Assembly: GCA_018907035.1 (NCBI GenBank)
Contig: JACCIC010000359.1
Span: 117,304-181,303, forward strand
DNA from: Sycobia sp. Sy_11
Lineage: Eukaryota > Arthropoda > Insecta > Hymenoptera > Epichrysomallidae
Direction: 5' to 3'
DNA: 64,000 nt
Shown here: one piece after another, positions 1 to 11,500 of the stretch
Position numbering within the stretch: the stretch's first letter is position 1
How the letters are laid out: each line of letters begins with the position of its first letter
Notes under the pieces: generated by a model
Databases searched by the model: none
What the model was told of the DNA's origin: nothing
Seen by the model: only the letters and a program-made list of their open reading frames with translations
Position numbers and translations under genes: made by a program

Positions 1-1307
1 CTCCTCTACTAGCTTAACCACGCTCGTCTAGTCGTCGCTGCTGGCGTACTTAATTCTATTGTCTGTCTAGTCAATGCTTGGCTTACTGTATTCTATATGG
101 AGGGTTCAGAGAAGGAGTAGAAACTCCGCTAAAATTGCGTCAAATTACACAGCAGGACTTCGGTACAGAATTCGCTACAAGGCGGCGACACCCTGTGAGG
201 TTACTCGTTCCAAAGCATGCATTTGAAGAAAAGAAAGTGTGGGTATGTAGTGAGCATGGAGAGAGGAGAAGTTAAATCTCAGTATCGACATTCTTGCTTC
301 TGTTCTTCCCCTTACTCGCTATGCCATTTGCTTTCTCTCTCTGTTGCACGTAGAACTATCAAGGGATTTCTAAAACAGCAACGTCTACCAAACAGATCTG
401 AACTACCTTCTCCTCCTAATTTTTGAGAAGCTTTTCCAATGTAAAAGAAGCGGAATTTCCATTCGTTCTCTCCACACTTCATATTATGGTATCTCTCAAC
501 ATGTCAAATACTGTGTAGCTAAGGTGCCTTTATAAATGCAATTTGAATAAATTTTTGTATTTAAATTTACTTGTTCTCCTTACCTGTTTTGCACAACTTT
601 ATTTAGCTATTTTAGTTAATTTTACGTATAAAGTTTTTATCATATATCAATACTTATGATAATTATGCTTTAATAAAATATTTCTTAACACCTATGTTTA
701 TGTTTAGCTTGTGTCGCTGTCTTTTGTTCATTCAAGTTAGTTTTTACCTTTTTTATTATTGACAACTATTACTTTATATTAAATATCATTATAGAACTTG
801 TCGACTACTTCCCTTATATTTCTGTCAGTAGAAATCTGGCATTATTTTGAATATTACCTGTGTAGACAAAAAAAGCTGGTAAAATTAAATACTTATTCAT
901 TCTAGACACGCATACTTATATCTGCTTTATTTTATTCACTGATCTCCAGTGTCTACTGATTTTAATCAATAAAATCTGGATTGCATCGACATTTACCCTT
1001 TATTGCTTGGTCGTTTCTGCATCTTTCATACAAATTAGATATCTAACCTCTTATAATGGATATAAACATGTGTAATCTAAACTTTTATTATATAAACTAT
1101 TTATATTATTCAGTATAAAAGTCTTTAGTTCCTCACACAGAACAACATTAGAATGTTTCAGGTAAACTAATCATAAGCAATGAGGAATCCTAAACAAAAA
1201 TGTAATTGTTTTAAAAGTGATTTTTTCTTTGCCACACATACTCCTGTAATAATTTTCACTAAAGAACATATTCTGGGCATCCCCTTACTTTATCAACTAA
1301 ATGCAAC
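1..1307. other. AT-rich intergenic DNA, no recognised gene
   Basis: The first 430 bases are of mixed composition and hold two short overlapping open frames (78-275, 217-426) that match nothing I recognise. From 430 to 1307 the DNA is AT-rich with no sustained frame, no tRNA-like fold and no clear repeat. Confidence 0.5.
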
Positions 1308-1741
1308 TGTAACGTTCCTATCCCCTTCGGGATAGCATACGCGGTATATTTCCAGGGTATATTTGAGAGGGGAGGAAGTATTTCGGGATAGGATGGTGGA
1401 TCAGGAAAATAATTCGAACTATACAGTATATTTTGAAAAAAATATAAATAAATTTATTCAATAAAACTACTCCAAGCTCTCACGGTTCTGTAACAAAAAA
1501 AAAATAGAACAAAATATTTACTTAATACACTTAGTAATAAACTTAATAAGCTAGATTTATAAACTTTATTTAATATGATAATAATACGATTTATTTAACC
1601 GTACGCTAGTTTCCGTGAAATGAAATTAATCCGGCGCTATTTTTGGCACGGATTCCCGGTGTTATTTTCCACGCGGGGAATTCTTAAAGTTCGACAGGAA
1701 GACTTTAATGTAGGGTTATTCTAAGGTAATGCTTAACTCTG

Positions 1742-1771
1742 CTGGTCTTTTGAGGAGCGCCTCGTAACCAG
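1742..1771 (+). other. Hairpin with AGCG tip
   Basis: The outer stem CTGGT (1742-1746) pairs with ACCAG (1767-1771). The inner stem GAGG (1752-1755) pairs with CCTC (1760-1763) around AGCG. It is one of six such hairpins shared by the two TGTAACGTTCC elements. Confidence 0.6.
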
Positions 1772-1808
1772 GATCACGTTCACTGAGGATAGGTAAAGCT
1801 ATTAGTCG

Positions 1809-1838
1809 TCTGTCTTTTGAGGAGCGCATCGCAACAGA
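1809..1838 (+). other. Hairpin with AGCG tip
   Basis: The outer stem TCTGT (1809-1813) pairs with ACAGA (1834-1838). The inner GAGG (1819-1822) faces CATC (1827-1830) around AGCG, with one mispair. The outer stem extends further through CTATT and AATAG. Confidence 0.55.
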
Positions 1839-2192
1839 GATCAATAGTTTCGAACAGGATTTAATGGTCAGAATTATTTCAAGCTGTGGATGAGTTTTAG
1901 CTCCGAACAGAGTTCGTGTGAATCGACTTCAAGGCAGTCAGTTCACCGGGCGAACTCTCAGTTTTGCCTTTTGCAGGCCCTTTTATAACAAAATAGTCGT
2001 GTAATTCCGTCGCCGCTCGTTTAATTTCGGGCGAGCCGACGAATTATAATAATTAATATAATAATAATTAATAATAATAAATAATAATAATAATTAATCT
2101 AATTATTATTTACATTTTGTTATGTGTATTTGCAGCCGGTGTGCTGCGTACGCTTGTATATGCGTATAATGGTGTACACGCACATATGCATG

Positions 2193-2198
<6 letters not shown>

Positions 2199-2225
<27 letters not shown>
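2199..2225. repeat. (TA)n microsatellite
   Basis: Uninterrupted TA dinucleotides. Confidence 0.95.
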
Positions 2226-2507
2226 TTCACACAATTAATAATTTTAATCAATTAATTTAATTAAATACAGCGGGTGAATTCCTTTTCAAACACCCGTTGA
2301 ATATACTGGAATGCGCGCGCCAGTATAAGGCTTGCGCATTCGCTTACCGCAGTATTCGCTGCTGGCGCGCGCCGTTTGACGAGAGTGGACGGTAGTGTGT
2401 ATGTGGCGTGTATTAGAGGGGGATAGCGGCCGCCGGCCTAATACACTTGACTTGGCTCTCTCTTGCCGCGCGCAGTGTATCCCCTCTATCGTATGCTTAA
2501 GCTTAGC

Positions 2508-2510
<3 letters not shown>

Positions 2511-2547
<37 letters not shown>
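2511..2547. repeat. (GA)n microsatellite
   Basis: Uninterrupted AG dinucleotides. The open frames across it (an Arg-Glu run) are by-products of the repeat. Confidence 0.95.
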
Positions 2548-2549
<2 letters not shown>

Positions 2550-2923
2550 AGGTATTGCATTCTGTCTCTACTCTTCGGTTTTCGGCAGTTACGTCGCACG
2601 ACTTAGTCTTTATTATTGTATGAATTCACGGCTTCCTTCTTGACGTCCATGACTCTCCATATTTCCGATTCACGGGGTTTTCTTTTACATATCCATTGCT
2701 ATTGGTGTTCACCGTTGAATAAACGAGCTCTTTGCACTCTTGTATTTCCTTCGTTTTCCTGTCAACAACCCCGGTCGTGCCACATGGCGTGGCTTGTGAC
2801 ACACAGGAGAAACGCGTTATCAACTCGCGGCTCTTTCCCTTGTTGCTACTTGCTTATATTTTAAAAGAAATTTTCTTCATAATGGAATCTTTAACTTTGT
2901 AAAGCATTTCACGCGTTACGCTA

Positions 2924-2927
<4 letters not shown>

Positions 2928-3011
<84 letters not shown>
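2928..3011. repeat. (TA)n with internal (GT)n
   Basis: A long TA tract interrupted near 2968-2979 by GT dinucleotides. The Tyr-Ile open frames across it are repeat artefacts. Confidence 0.95.
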
Positions 3012-3016
<5 letters not shown>

Positions 3017-3194
3017 GATATGAACAAATTTGACACGGACTGGTGCATTTAAATTCCGCACGTAAACTGAACAGTAAAATTTTTTTCCTTTATTGGTACA
3101 ATCTTTCTTGATATCCGCGTGAAATTTGAGCGCCATATATTCATTAGAGTATGTCAGCTATTTGTTTACAACACAAAAAGTTAGTCTGGTGATA

Positions 3195-4800
3195 TTGACT
3201 ATGTTGATCCACGAGTTTGCTTGAAATTTTGTGTTTCCAATCGAACTACGATTACGGAATCGTTTAAAATGGTGCAGAAGTTTTTTGGGGAGTATTTGCA
3301 TGGTACAAAGCATGCTGTGAAGGTCTTGAAGACGTCGATCTTTAACGACGATAACATAACTAAAAAGTTGAGGAAATGGCGCTCCAAAATGATCCTGTCG
3401 GCACCAGAGAGATAGCAGAGGCTCTCAATATCTCTTATAGGTCGACATATTTTGGTTATGTTTTATATATTCATTCAAAACGTAGCTGAGGTCCCTACAT
3501 TCATCAAAAGCATCATTACGGGACATGGGTTTCTGAATATAAAACATCGAAACTGCCCAACAAGCTATCGAATGGCGCTCCAAAAATGAGCCGAAACCGA
3601 AAAAACCACGTCAAAGTCGATTAAAGGGGCATTTCTCATCTTTTTAGATTAGAATCTAATCTACAGTAAACTTTATTATCTCACTACAATTTTTTTATAT
3701 TAAAAACATACATATTGAAGTCTGCAAAAAAATTTTACTTTTCATTTTTCATCCTGATATGGCTGCCACAACGAAGCTTGCTTTTTTTGGCTGACATAAT
3801 ATATTGACACAGGAAGCTGTGAAGTGAAAAATTCAAAAAGCATATTAAAGTATAAGAAAGTGGCTATAGCCCATACTAAAATGAAGAAGTTTAAGTAAAA
3901 TAAAAACAAAATGGCGGGCTTTTCTAATTTTCGGCTTATTTTTGAGATTATGTTGTTTAAAAAAGTGCTCAAATGTAATCGAATATTCATAATTCTGGTA
4001 CGAGCTATAGCCACTTTCTTATACTTTAATATGCTTTTTGAATTTTTCATTTCAGAGTTTCCTGTGTCTAGATATGATGTCAGCCAAAAAAAAGCAAGCT
4101 TCGTTGTGGCAGCCATATCTGGACCATATTTTATGAAAAATGAAAAAAAAATTTTTTTTTGCAGACGTCAATATGTATTTTTTTAGTATAAAAAAAATTG
4201 TAGTGTGATAATAAAATTTACTGCAAGAAAAAAATCTTGAAAATTTATGCAAAAAGACTAGAGATGCCCACTTAATATCAAGGTGATACTCATCGTTTTT
4301 TTCGATTACCATGGGGTGATTCAGCATGAATTCGTTCCAGAAGGTCAAACGATCAATAAGGAGTACTACTTGGCCGTAGTGAGGTATCTACGTGAAGCAA
4401 TTCGTCATAAACGACCGCATTTGTAGGCAGACAATTCATGGGTTTTTGACCACGATAATGCGCCGGCACATGCCTGCATGATTCTGTCTGCTTATTCGGT
4501 CAATATCCGAAATGAAAGTCATCACTCAACCACCGTATTTGCCATATTTGGCTCTATGTGAATTTTTCCTCTTTCCGAAACTCAAAAATCCGCTTCGGGG
4601 AACATACCACGAATACATTGAAGCCATAAAAAGTAATTCGCTAAAGCAACTGAAGGCAATCCCAGGTGACACTTAGAACAGGTTTATAAAAAATTGGATT
4701 AAGCATTGACATGCTTGTATTGCCTCGAAAGGAGCCTATCTTGAAGGCGAGAATAAAGATTTGTATTAAAATACATAAAAATGTGTTTTTTTGTCAGTCC
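3195..4800 (+). pseudogene. Mariner transposase remnant, interrupted by a MITE
   Basis: Fragments of one mariner-type transposase can be followed in order on the plus strand. Near 3221 an N-terminal helix-turn-helix stretch reads KFCVSNRTTITESFKMV. At about 3400-3440 comes an IAEALNIS segment, and at 3560-3620 a KNEPKPKKPRQSR segment. After 4300 there are a GVIQHEFVPEGQ segment, a DNAPAHA catalytic motif (about 4455) and a C-terminal EGEN tail near 4750. Frames shift several times and stops are frequent, so no product is made. The break between 3624 and 4272 is a separate insertion. The KNEPKPKKP and EFVPEGQ segments are typical of a mariner group different from the Mos1-like copy at 9.3 kb. 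The subfamily is uncertain. Confidence 0.75.
3625..4271. mobile_element. Palindromic MITE with TTAA flanks
   Basis: A 647-bp insertion splits the mariner remnant. TTAA stands on both sides (3621-3624 and 4272-4275). The ends are inverted copies: AGGGGCATTTCTC on the left, and GTGGGCATCTCTAGTC when the right end is read inward. The arms continue with shared blocks such as the TTTATTAT...CACTACAA segment, and one arm extends through the 'ggctatagcc' region. The same terminal sequence, about 380 bp, forms the right end of the Mutator-like transposon at 51156-53649, so this is best read as its non-autonomous derivative. The open frames inside it (3742-4116, 3911-4186, 4052-4348) are palindrome artefacts. 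Confidence 0.75.
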
Positions 4801-4804
4801 GTAT

Positions 4805-4813
<9 letters not shown>

Positions 4814-4850
<37 letters not shown>

Positions 4851-4860
4851 GTATATATAT
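4814..4860. repeat. (AC)n-(AT)n microsatellite
   Basis: Compound AC then AT tract. Confidence 0.9.
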
Positions 4861-5215
4861 TATAACTCGTATTCTACGGGCTACTTACCTCGGGATTTCT
4901 GATAGCGTCGGCAATGCCTAAACTGAAATAGGGGGAACGTGGAATAGAAATGACAAGAGTCAAACTCCGCATTTACTCGGAACAATCATACATTTATTTA
5001 TAACACGAACAACCGTTTATTAACAAAATCTCACCAAGTTACATTTAACAGCTTTTCGCGCGGCGACGATAAACACTACGGAGTGGGTTCCGCGGACATA
5101 GATAAATACGGCAGGGAGAGGAAGCAGAGACAGGAAGGGGAGACGCGATGCGACGTGCACTTAGTACGCGACGCTTGCGGGCGCGGTCGTACAGCAACGG
5201 CACGCGCTCATACCG
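4860..5215 (-). mobile_element. LTR-like fragment abutting a TA tract
   Basis: Immediately after the TA tract the sequence reads TTATAACTCG, which fits a decayed TGTAAC-type LTR end. On the minus strand the last 40 bases contain GAGGTAAGTAGCC, a good splice-donor match. A related GCGGTAAGTAGC stands at 5371-5385, and GGTAAGT also stands near the right end of the element at 32041-33149. TTTATT (AATAAA on the minus strand) occurs several times near 4990-5020. No coding frame is present. The family is not identified, and the assignment rests on end structure alone. Confidence 0.35.
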
Positions 5216-5225
5216 GGATGCGCAC

Positions 5226-6045
<820 letters not shown>

Positions 6046-6119
6046 GAAATTATTCGTGATTGCGCCACAGCAAGCAGAGGCGCCATATTTATAACTTTCC
6101 AGCAATCTTTATTCATTTC

Positions 6120-6625
6120 TAGTTCGATCAAATGTCAAGGTTTTGCTCACTATTTTCTTGGAATACCGTGGCATGGTGCATCAAGAATTCTAACTACAAG
6201 GTCGCACGGTTCATAAGGAGCACTAACTTGATGTTATGCGCCGTTTGCAATATACAATATGCAAAAAATGTCCGGAACTTTGGAAAAACAGTCCGTCACT
6301 TTTGTATCAAGATAATGCACTTGCTCATTCATCATTGCTTGTAAGAGATTTTTTGGCCAAAGCAAACACCACAGTCATGCCTCAGTCTCCATATTCACCA
6401 TATTTGGCAACCAGATTTTTTTCTGTTCCCAAAACTGAAAAGACTCATAAAATGATATTGATTTGCAACGATTGTGAAGATACAAACTGCATAGCTGAAA
6501 GAACTCAAGACTATACAAAATATGATTATCAGAAGTGCTTCAATGATTGGAAAAAGCGTTCGGAAAAGTGTATTATATCTGAGGGGGATTACTTTGAAGG
6601 GGACAACATAAGTATTGATTAATAA
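6120..6625 (+). pseudogene. Mariner transposase C-terminal remnant
   Basis: A decayed 3' half of a mariner transposase. Recognisable pieces are YQDNALAHSSLLVRDFLAKA (about 6298-6357, the second catalytic Asp motif), PQSPYSPYLA (about 6380), then KCFNDWKKRSEKC and SEGDYFEGDN near the C-terminus (about 6535-6612). The third Asp of the triad is not preserved: SPYLAT stands where SPDLAP is usual. The N-terminal half is missing. Downstream, near 6650-6700, a TTATTTGAACATTCCTCGTG block may be the terminal repeat. It is closest in type to the remnant at 3195-4800. Confidence 0.75.
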
Positions 6626-6699
6626 ATAAATATTTTTTGAGAAAACCAAAAAGTCACTTAATTATTTGAACATTCCTCGTGTATAAATACATATAAGAC

Positions 6700-8670
6700 A
6701 ATACATGCCTGTATGTATGTTCGGTATAAGTACCAAAATTACTGGATCGATCACCTTCAATTTTTCACCACATAATCTACTATGTCGTTTACCAAAGATA
6801 CATGTTTGTAGTTCTAAATATTTGAGAGATGGAAGTTATCTAATTATGCTCTACAGGCAAAGATTGCTTTCAATAAATTTTGATTCTAAGAAGGTCCACA
6901 TTAGCGAAAAATACAGGATTTTTAAGGACATATTCTTAATTATAACAGCATTAAAAATAGATACAAATATTTTATTAACTATTATAATTTTCAATTAAAA
7001 AATAAACTGATCGATTGTGTTACATTAAGTTTCTCTGGATATTTTCTTTAATTTAAAATTTTGTACATTTAAATACAAGCTTTTTTAATTATATAAATGG
7101 TTTATTCATATATCATTAATTAACCATTTATTCAAAATAAATAATTTATATATTTAAAATATTGAAGTGTTTAAATAAATATAATAGTTGCTTCCGCTTG
7201 TTGTCTTCCGTAAATAATCGTGGCACTCATAGGGCCGATAATTTTTTCATAGCCAAATTCAAACTCTAAACTAACCTATCGATCAGTCTGAAATTTGTTG
7301 TGGCGTCATATGATAGATGGCAGCACACGAAAATAACACCAGCTTCCCTAAGGAACGTCCTCTGTTTTCAAACATGGGTACTTATCGAACCGCTCTCGTA
7401 CATATTGTGAAGGAGGACAAGGCACCAGCGCCGAATTTACCCAAGCGAACATGACGCGCACACCATCCACCATGCAAATAACCTTAAGAGTACGTCCTGC
7501 TCAATCGTACTCAATAAATTTGTATGACAGCCTATGGTAGACGTGTTAGGAGTAAAGGGCTTCAACAAACTTTCAGTTATCTTCCACTGGTTTATTACTA
7601 CATAGTACGGCATATACATACACGGCAATACCTACAAAGGTTGATAAAAAATTGTAAACATAAAGATATGGCAATATCATACTTCGAAAACAAGCAAAGT
7701 TAACCATGCCAAGCATGATCAAGGATGCACCATTGATTAGTCTATTTTATAACAGCTATTTAGAGTATGCAGTTTTTGTCGCTATTCTGAAGACTCTTTA
7801 TCTAGATCATTACTCTAATCCTAGATCAATTAGGTAGAAAAACTTTAGTTCACGTCCAGTTCTTGTCGCATTTGCATTGATATATTTCCTTATGTTTTCA
7901 TCCGAGATATTCTTTTACCGTTTAATTCTTGAGAATTTCACGTAATTTTATTTTTGTATAATAACCTACTATTAAAGATGCTTTTTATTTTTAATTATTT
8001 TTTAATCAATAACAATGCATCTATATGGCAGTCGTAATGGTAAATTCGCGAATAAAAAAAAGTATACAAGAAAAGGAATCTTAAATTTAAATTTAAATGA
8101 ACCTTAAAAAATAATTTATGTTTTGTAATTTCTATTTTGTAAAAGCGGTAATTATATTGTAGTTTAGATCACTAACAATAGATTTATATAAAAAATTCCG
8201 AAGCTATTGAAAACAATGCAATACCCGGCTACAGTAATGTGTGTGCATGCGCGTAGTAGGAGTAGTAATGTATCAGTTAACTCTGTAATATAATTACATA
8301 AGTATTTTAATTTCAATTGCTTTAATATAGATACATTTTTTGCCTTTTGAACGTGATTTAGGATAGTAACTGTTGTTCTCACTCATAATACCCAAGCGAT
8401 CGAAATCTTACCGAAAAATTGAGTCCTCTCGATGGGCACATTGTGGAAAATCATATTCTATAGTTTTCAGATCAACTTTATGAAAAAACTGTTCGGTTGA
8501 TTTTTAATTTCTTAATATAAATATGTTGCTAATATTCTAAATTATAATATATTAGTTTTTCAAAAAAATGTGTCGAACAGTTTCTTTATTATACAAAGAA
8601 AACCTTCAAATTTCTCATAAAAATTCAAAATGACCTGTTAAAATCTACACTTCCAATTGTCATAACTTTT
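6700..8670. other. AT-rich intergenic DNA
   Basis: No sustained or recognisable coding frame. The better-composed patch 7190-7620 contains a GTTGTGGCGTCATATGATAG block that could be a transposon end, but I cannot identify it. At 8676-8736 GGTGGCGCAATCTTTTCAAA and the bases after it resemble the right end of a mariner (compare 10516-10565), so a solitary mariner end is possible there. Confidence 0.4.
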
Positions 8671-8727
8671 TTTATTATCGGTGGCGCAATCTTTTCAAAA
8701 CGACGGAAATTTATTTGTTCACTTATC

Positions 8728-9203
8728 GAATACATACGGCTTCTACGAAGAAAAAATATCTCGAGATGACTTCTACTGACAGTAGAAGACATCGTATTTT
8801 ACCGTCGAAACATAAAACTCCATGTAGAAGTCGTTCCAAAACTCTTGGATATCGTAGTTTACCGTCCGAACACGAATCTCTCCATAGAAATAATCCATTC
8901 GTACCTGGGCATTGTCTTCTATCGTCCCAACAGACAAGTACCCGTAGGATACGTTTCGAGACACCTGGATATCGTAGTCTACTGTCCGATCATGAAAGTA
9001 TGTGTAAAAGATGTCCCGAGGAAGTTAGACATTGCTTTCTATCGATGAAACACAACACTCCTTGTAAAAGACATTCGGAAACATCGGGGCATTACATTCT
9101 AGCTTCGAAACACATAACTCCTAGTAGAAATTGGCCTGTGGTACCAAGATAACGCATTCAACCGCCCGTACACAAAAATACTATAGATCCCCGTAGAAGT
9201 CTG
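8728..9203 (+). repeat. Tandem array of a 60-bp unit (array 1)
   Basis: About eight units repeat with a period of exactly 60 bp; successive units stay in register with no indel from 8761 to 9180. Landmarks in each unit are a GTAGAAG-type block, a (C/G)ATATCGTA-type block and a CCGTCCGAACAC-type block. Units differ by many substitutions. Because 60 is a multiple of three, one frame stays open for 145 codons (8715-9152), giving a basic 20-residue repeat (for example SRSKTLGYRSLPSEHE). I do not claim it is translated. The same unit fills the Helitron-like copies at 18.7-20.2 kb. Confidence 0.85.
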
Positions 9204-9205
9204 TT

Positions 9206-9220
9206 TATATATATATATAC

Positions 9221-9264
<44 letters not shown>
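9206..9264. repeat. (TA)n microsatellite
   Basis: TA tract with two interruptions, just left of the mariner. Confidence 0.95.
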
Positions 9265-9267
<3 letters not shown>

Positions 9268-9279
9268 ATATGTATATTA

Positions 9280-9311
9280 TCAGGTATGTGAATAAGTCTT
9301 TCCCGTTTTTT
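9280..9311 (+). repeat. Mariner left terminal inverted repeat
   Basis: It starts TCAGGTATGTGAATAAG directly after a TA and mirrors 10534-10565. Confidence 0.9.
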
Positions 9312-9355
9312 TTCAAATTTTGAGCCTTTATTGTAAAAAAATGGTTACAAATGAA

Positions 9356-10399
9356 TTATTGAAAGTATTGGCCATCGCTAGCTACAACTTTTTCCCATCT
9401 TTCTGGCAACATACGAATCCCGTTGCGAAAAAATTCGACCGGTTTGGCCTCTATCCAGTCATCCACCCATTTTTTGGCTTCCTCGTAGGAATGGAAGTGC
9501 TGGTCAGCCAGGCCATGCGTCATCGATCTGAAGAGATGGTAATCGGACGGAGCAACGTCTGGACTATACGGCGGGTGGGGTAGGACTTCCCATTTGAGCG
9601 TTTCTAAGTATGTTTTCACCGGCGGTGCAACATGTGGGCGAGCATTGTCATGTTGCAAAATAACTTTGTCGTGCCTGTCGGAGTATTGTGGCCGTTTTTC
9701 TCGCAGTGCGCGGCTCAAACGCATCAATTGTCGTCGATAGACCTCGCCTGTGATCCTTTCATTCGGTTTCAGAAGCTCATAGTAAACCACACCTAGCTGG
9801 TCCCACCATATACAGAGCATGAGCTTGGCGCCATGAATATTTGGCTTGGCCGTCGATGATGATGCATGGCCGGGTAGTCCCCATGATTTTCTTCGCTTCG
9901 GATTATCGTAACGTATCCACTTTTCATCGCCAGTCACGATACGATGCAGAAAACCCTTTCTTTTATGTCGCTGAAGCAGCTGTTCGCAAGTGAAAAAACG
10001 CCGTTCGACGTCTCTCAGCTTCAGTTCGTACGGCACCCAATTTCCTTGCTTTTGGATCATTCCCATGGCTTTCAAACGCTTGGAAATGGTTGTTCGGTCA
10101 ACTCCCAATGCTTCAGCAAGTTCTTCTTGCGTTTGACAAGAATCTTCATCAAGCAAAGTCGCCAATTCTCGATCTTCAAAGATTTGCGGCCGCCCGGAAC
10201 GCTCCTTGTCTTCCACGTCGAAATCACCGCTTTTGAAGCGTCGAAACCATCCGCGAACACTTGAATCATCAACACAACCTTCTCCATAAGCCTCCTGAAG
10301 CAATCGATGCGTCTCGGCAGCAGATTTCTTCAAATTGAACCAATAAAGTGAAACTTCCCGCAAATGACGTCGACTCGGCTCAAATTTCGACATTTTCAC
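9356..10399 (-). CDS. Mariner transposase, mauritiana (Mos1-like) group, intact
   Basis: A 347-residue transposase that cuts and pastes mariner DNA at TA sites in the nucleus. The N-terminal third holds two helix-turn-helix DNA-binding domains (about residues 10-110). The linker WVPYEL (121-126) corresponds to the conserved WVPHEL. The catalytic domain has the mariner triad D158 (TGDEKW), D251 (HDNARPH) and D286 (APSDYHLF). Residues 251 and 286 have 34 residues between them, so it is DD34D. YSPDVAP (278-284) is also conserved. The length agrees with Mos1 (345). Translation may start at M1 or at M3, which lines up better with the family start. No stop or frameshift is seen. The family match is clear; activity is inferred, not shown. 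Confidence 0.95.
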   Translation of the reverse strand: MKMSKFEPSRRHLREVSLYWFNLKKSAAETHRLLQEAYGEGCVDDSSVRGWFRRFKSGDFDVEDKERSGRPQIFEDRELATLLDEDSCQTQEELAEALGVDRTTISKRLKAMGMIQKQGNWVPYELKLRDVERRFFTCEQLLQRHKRKGFLHRIVTGDEKWIRYDNPKRRKSWGLPGHASSSTAKPNIHGAKLMLCIWWDQLGVVYYELLKPNERITGEVYRRQLMRLSRALREKRPQYSDRHDKVILQHDNARPHVAPPVKTYLETLKWEVLPHPPYSPDVAPSDYHLFRSMTHGLADQHFHSYEEAKKWVDDWIEAKPVEFFRNGIRMLPERWEKVVASDGQYFQ

Positions 10400-10533
10400 G
10401 ATATCAAAAATTTATGATGCGAAAAAATTTTAACTAATGTGTTAGTATGGAATTGTTAACATATGAATAAGCTTTGATTATGACATATGTAACCATTGAA
10501 TACTCGCACAGTATTGGTGGCGCCATCTCTTAC

Positions 10534-10565
10534 AAAAAACGAGAAAGACTTATTCACACTCCTAA
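10534..10565 (-). repeat. Mariner right terminal inverted repeat
   Basis: Read on the minus strand it starts TTAGGAGTGTGAATAAG and is followed outside by TA. Confidence 0.9.
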
Positions 10566-10569
10566 TATA

Positions 10570-11500
10570 ATCTGCTAAACAACAACTTTTATCAAAAGTA
10601 AAATAGTTAGGCGAGTTTGACGTGTTCTTAGCATAGTAAGAATTTTACATACATCTTCTCATGTATTTTACAAAAAAATTGTATAAAATACTTTCCGAAA
10701 GTTACAAATATATTAATAAAAAAATAATCTACAATGAAATTATAAATCAGTTCATTGATATAGTCAGATATTCTAATGGTTGTGATAAAGGGACACATAA
10801 AATTTATGTTCTGAGCATATTAATAAAGTTACAACTCATAAATCTTATGTGTATTTTATAAAAACTTTATATAAAATATGTTTCGAAATTCAAAAATATA
10901 TTGAGACAAAACTACATACACAATAAAACATATAATAATCTAAATCTTTTCATAGTAAAACAAGAAATGTTCATATACCAAAACAATATTTATATAAAAT
11001 ATTTTTTTACAATTTTCCGACATATATTAACAAAAATAAATGATATAACGTAATAATGTCTTGAAAAAAATCAATCGTTAAAAGAAATGGCTAAGTACAC
11101 TTTATATGCATCCCTTTAAATAACAGCGTGTATAGTTTATACAAATGTATCTAAAACTCTAAAAACTAATAATAAATAAATAGTTTTAACGAAAATGAAG
11201 CTAAATAAAGTATGAGATCATTTACTAATATCCGACTTTATTTTAACATCATTTGATCTACGTGGAATCATAAAAAAGAGTAAATTATCTTTAATCATCG
11301 ATGTTTTTAAGTTATTAAAATCTTCTGTTATTTTTTCTAATAATTTATTCTTATTAAAAAAAGTAGGTATGAACTTGTCCGGCCCATTCCCACAAAGCTG
11401 ATGCTGTTTTTTAATAATTAATTTTTGTATGAAAACATTTTACAGTGCATACCGTCTATATATTTTCATTTCGAATAGATTACTCAAATCTTCAGACAGA
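10570..11500 (+). repeat. Dispersed AT-rich repeat, inverted copy at 30110-30655
   Basis: Blocks such as CAAAAGTAAAATAGTTAGGC, TTCTTAGCATAGTAAGAATT, the 'cagcat/aagcttgtgg' neighbourhood near 11400 and the AAAAAGTAGGTAT block reappear in reverse order and complement at 30110-30655. A third partial match lies near 23228 (AAACTCGCCTAGTTATTTTGC). No protein is encoded. The family is unknown. Confidence 0.55.

Larger units (their letters stand above)
1308..2100 (+). mobile_element. LTR-like element starting TGTAACGTTCC, 3' end unresolved
   Basis: The left edge at 1308 reads TGTAACGTTCC, the same as the left edge of the element at 13484. Both elements carry hairpins whose tip is GG-(A/T)GCG-CC; here these are at 1742-1771 and 1809-1838. 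A further hairpin near 2006-2043 (GCTCG pairing with CGAGC, extended by CGTCG with CGACG) fits the same style. No open frame is present, which fits an LTR or a non-autonomous element. I cannot fix the right end. One candidate is CACGCGTTACG just before the (TA)n tract near 2920, which would take in the hairpin-rich GC segment 2270-2500. Confidence 0.45.
9280..10565 (-). mobile_element. Complete Mos1-like mariner, 1286 bp
   Basis: The terminal inverted repeats are at 9280-9311 and 10534-10565. Read inward they share GTGAATAAGTCTTTC and CGTTTTTT blocks, with four differences in about 32 bases. A TA dinucleotide flanks each end (9278-9279 and 10566-10567), as expected for a mariner target duplication. 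One uninterrupted transposase frame lies between them on the minus strand. At 1286 bp it matches the length known for Mos1. Ends, target site and frame are all intact, so this is the best candidate for an autonomous element in the window. Confidence 0.93.

Noticed and set aside
3742..4348. Three protein frames of 91-124 residues
   Set aside because: They lie in a palindromic MITE on both strands and mirror each other.
8728..9203. CRISPR-like array
   Set aside because: The units are contiguous and diverged, with no repeat-spacer alternation and no cas genes, in a eukaryotic genome.
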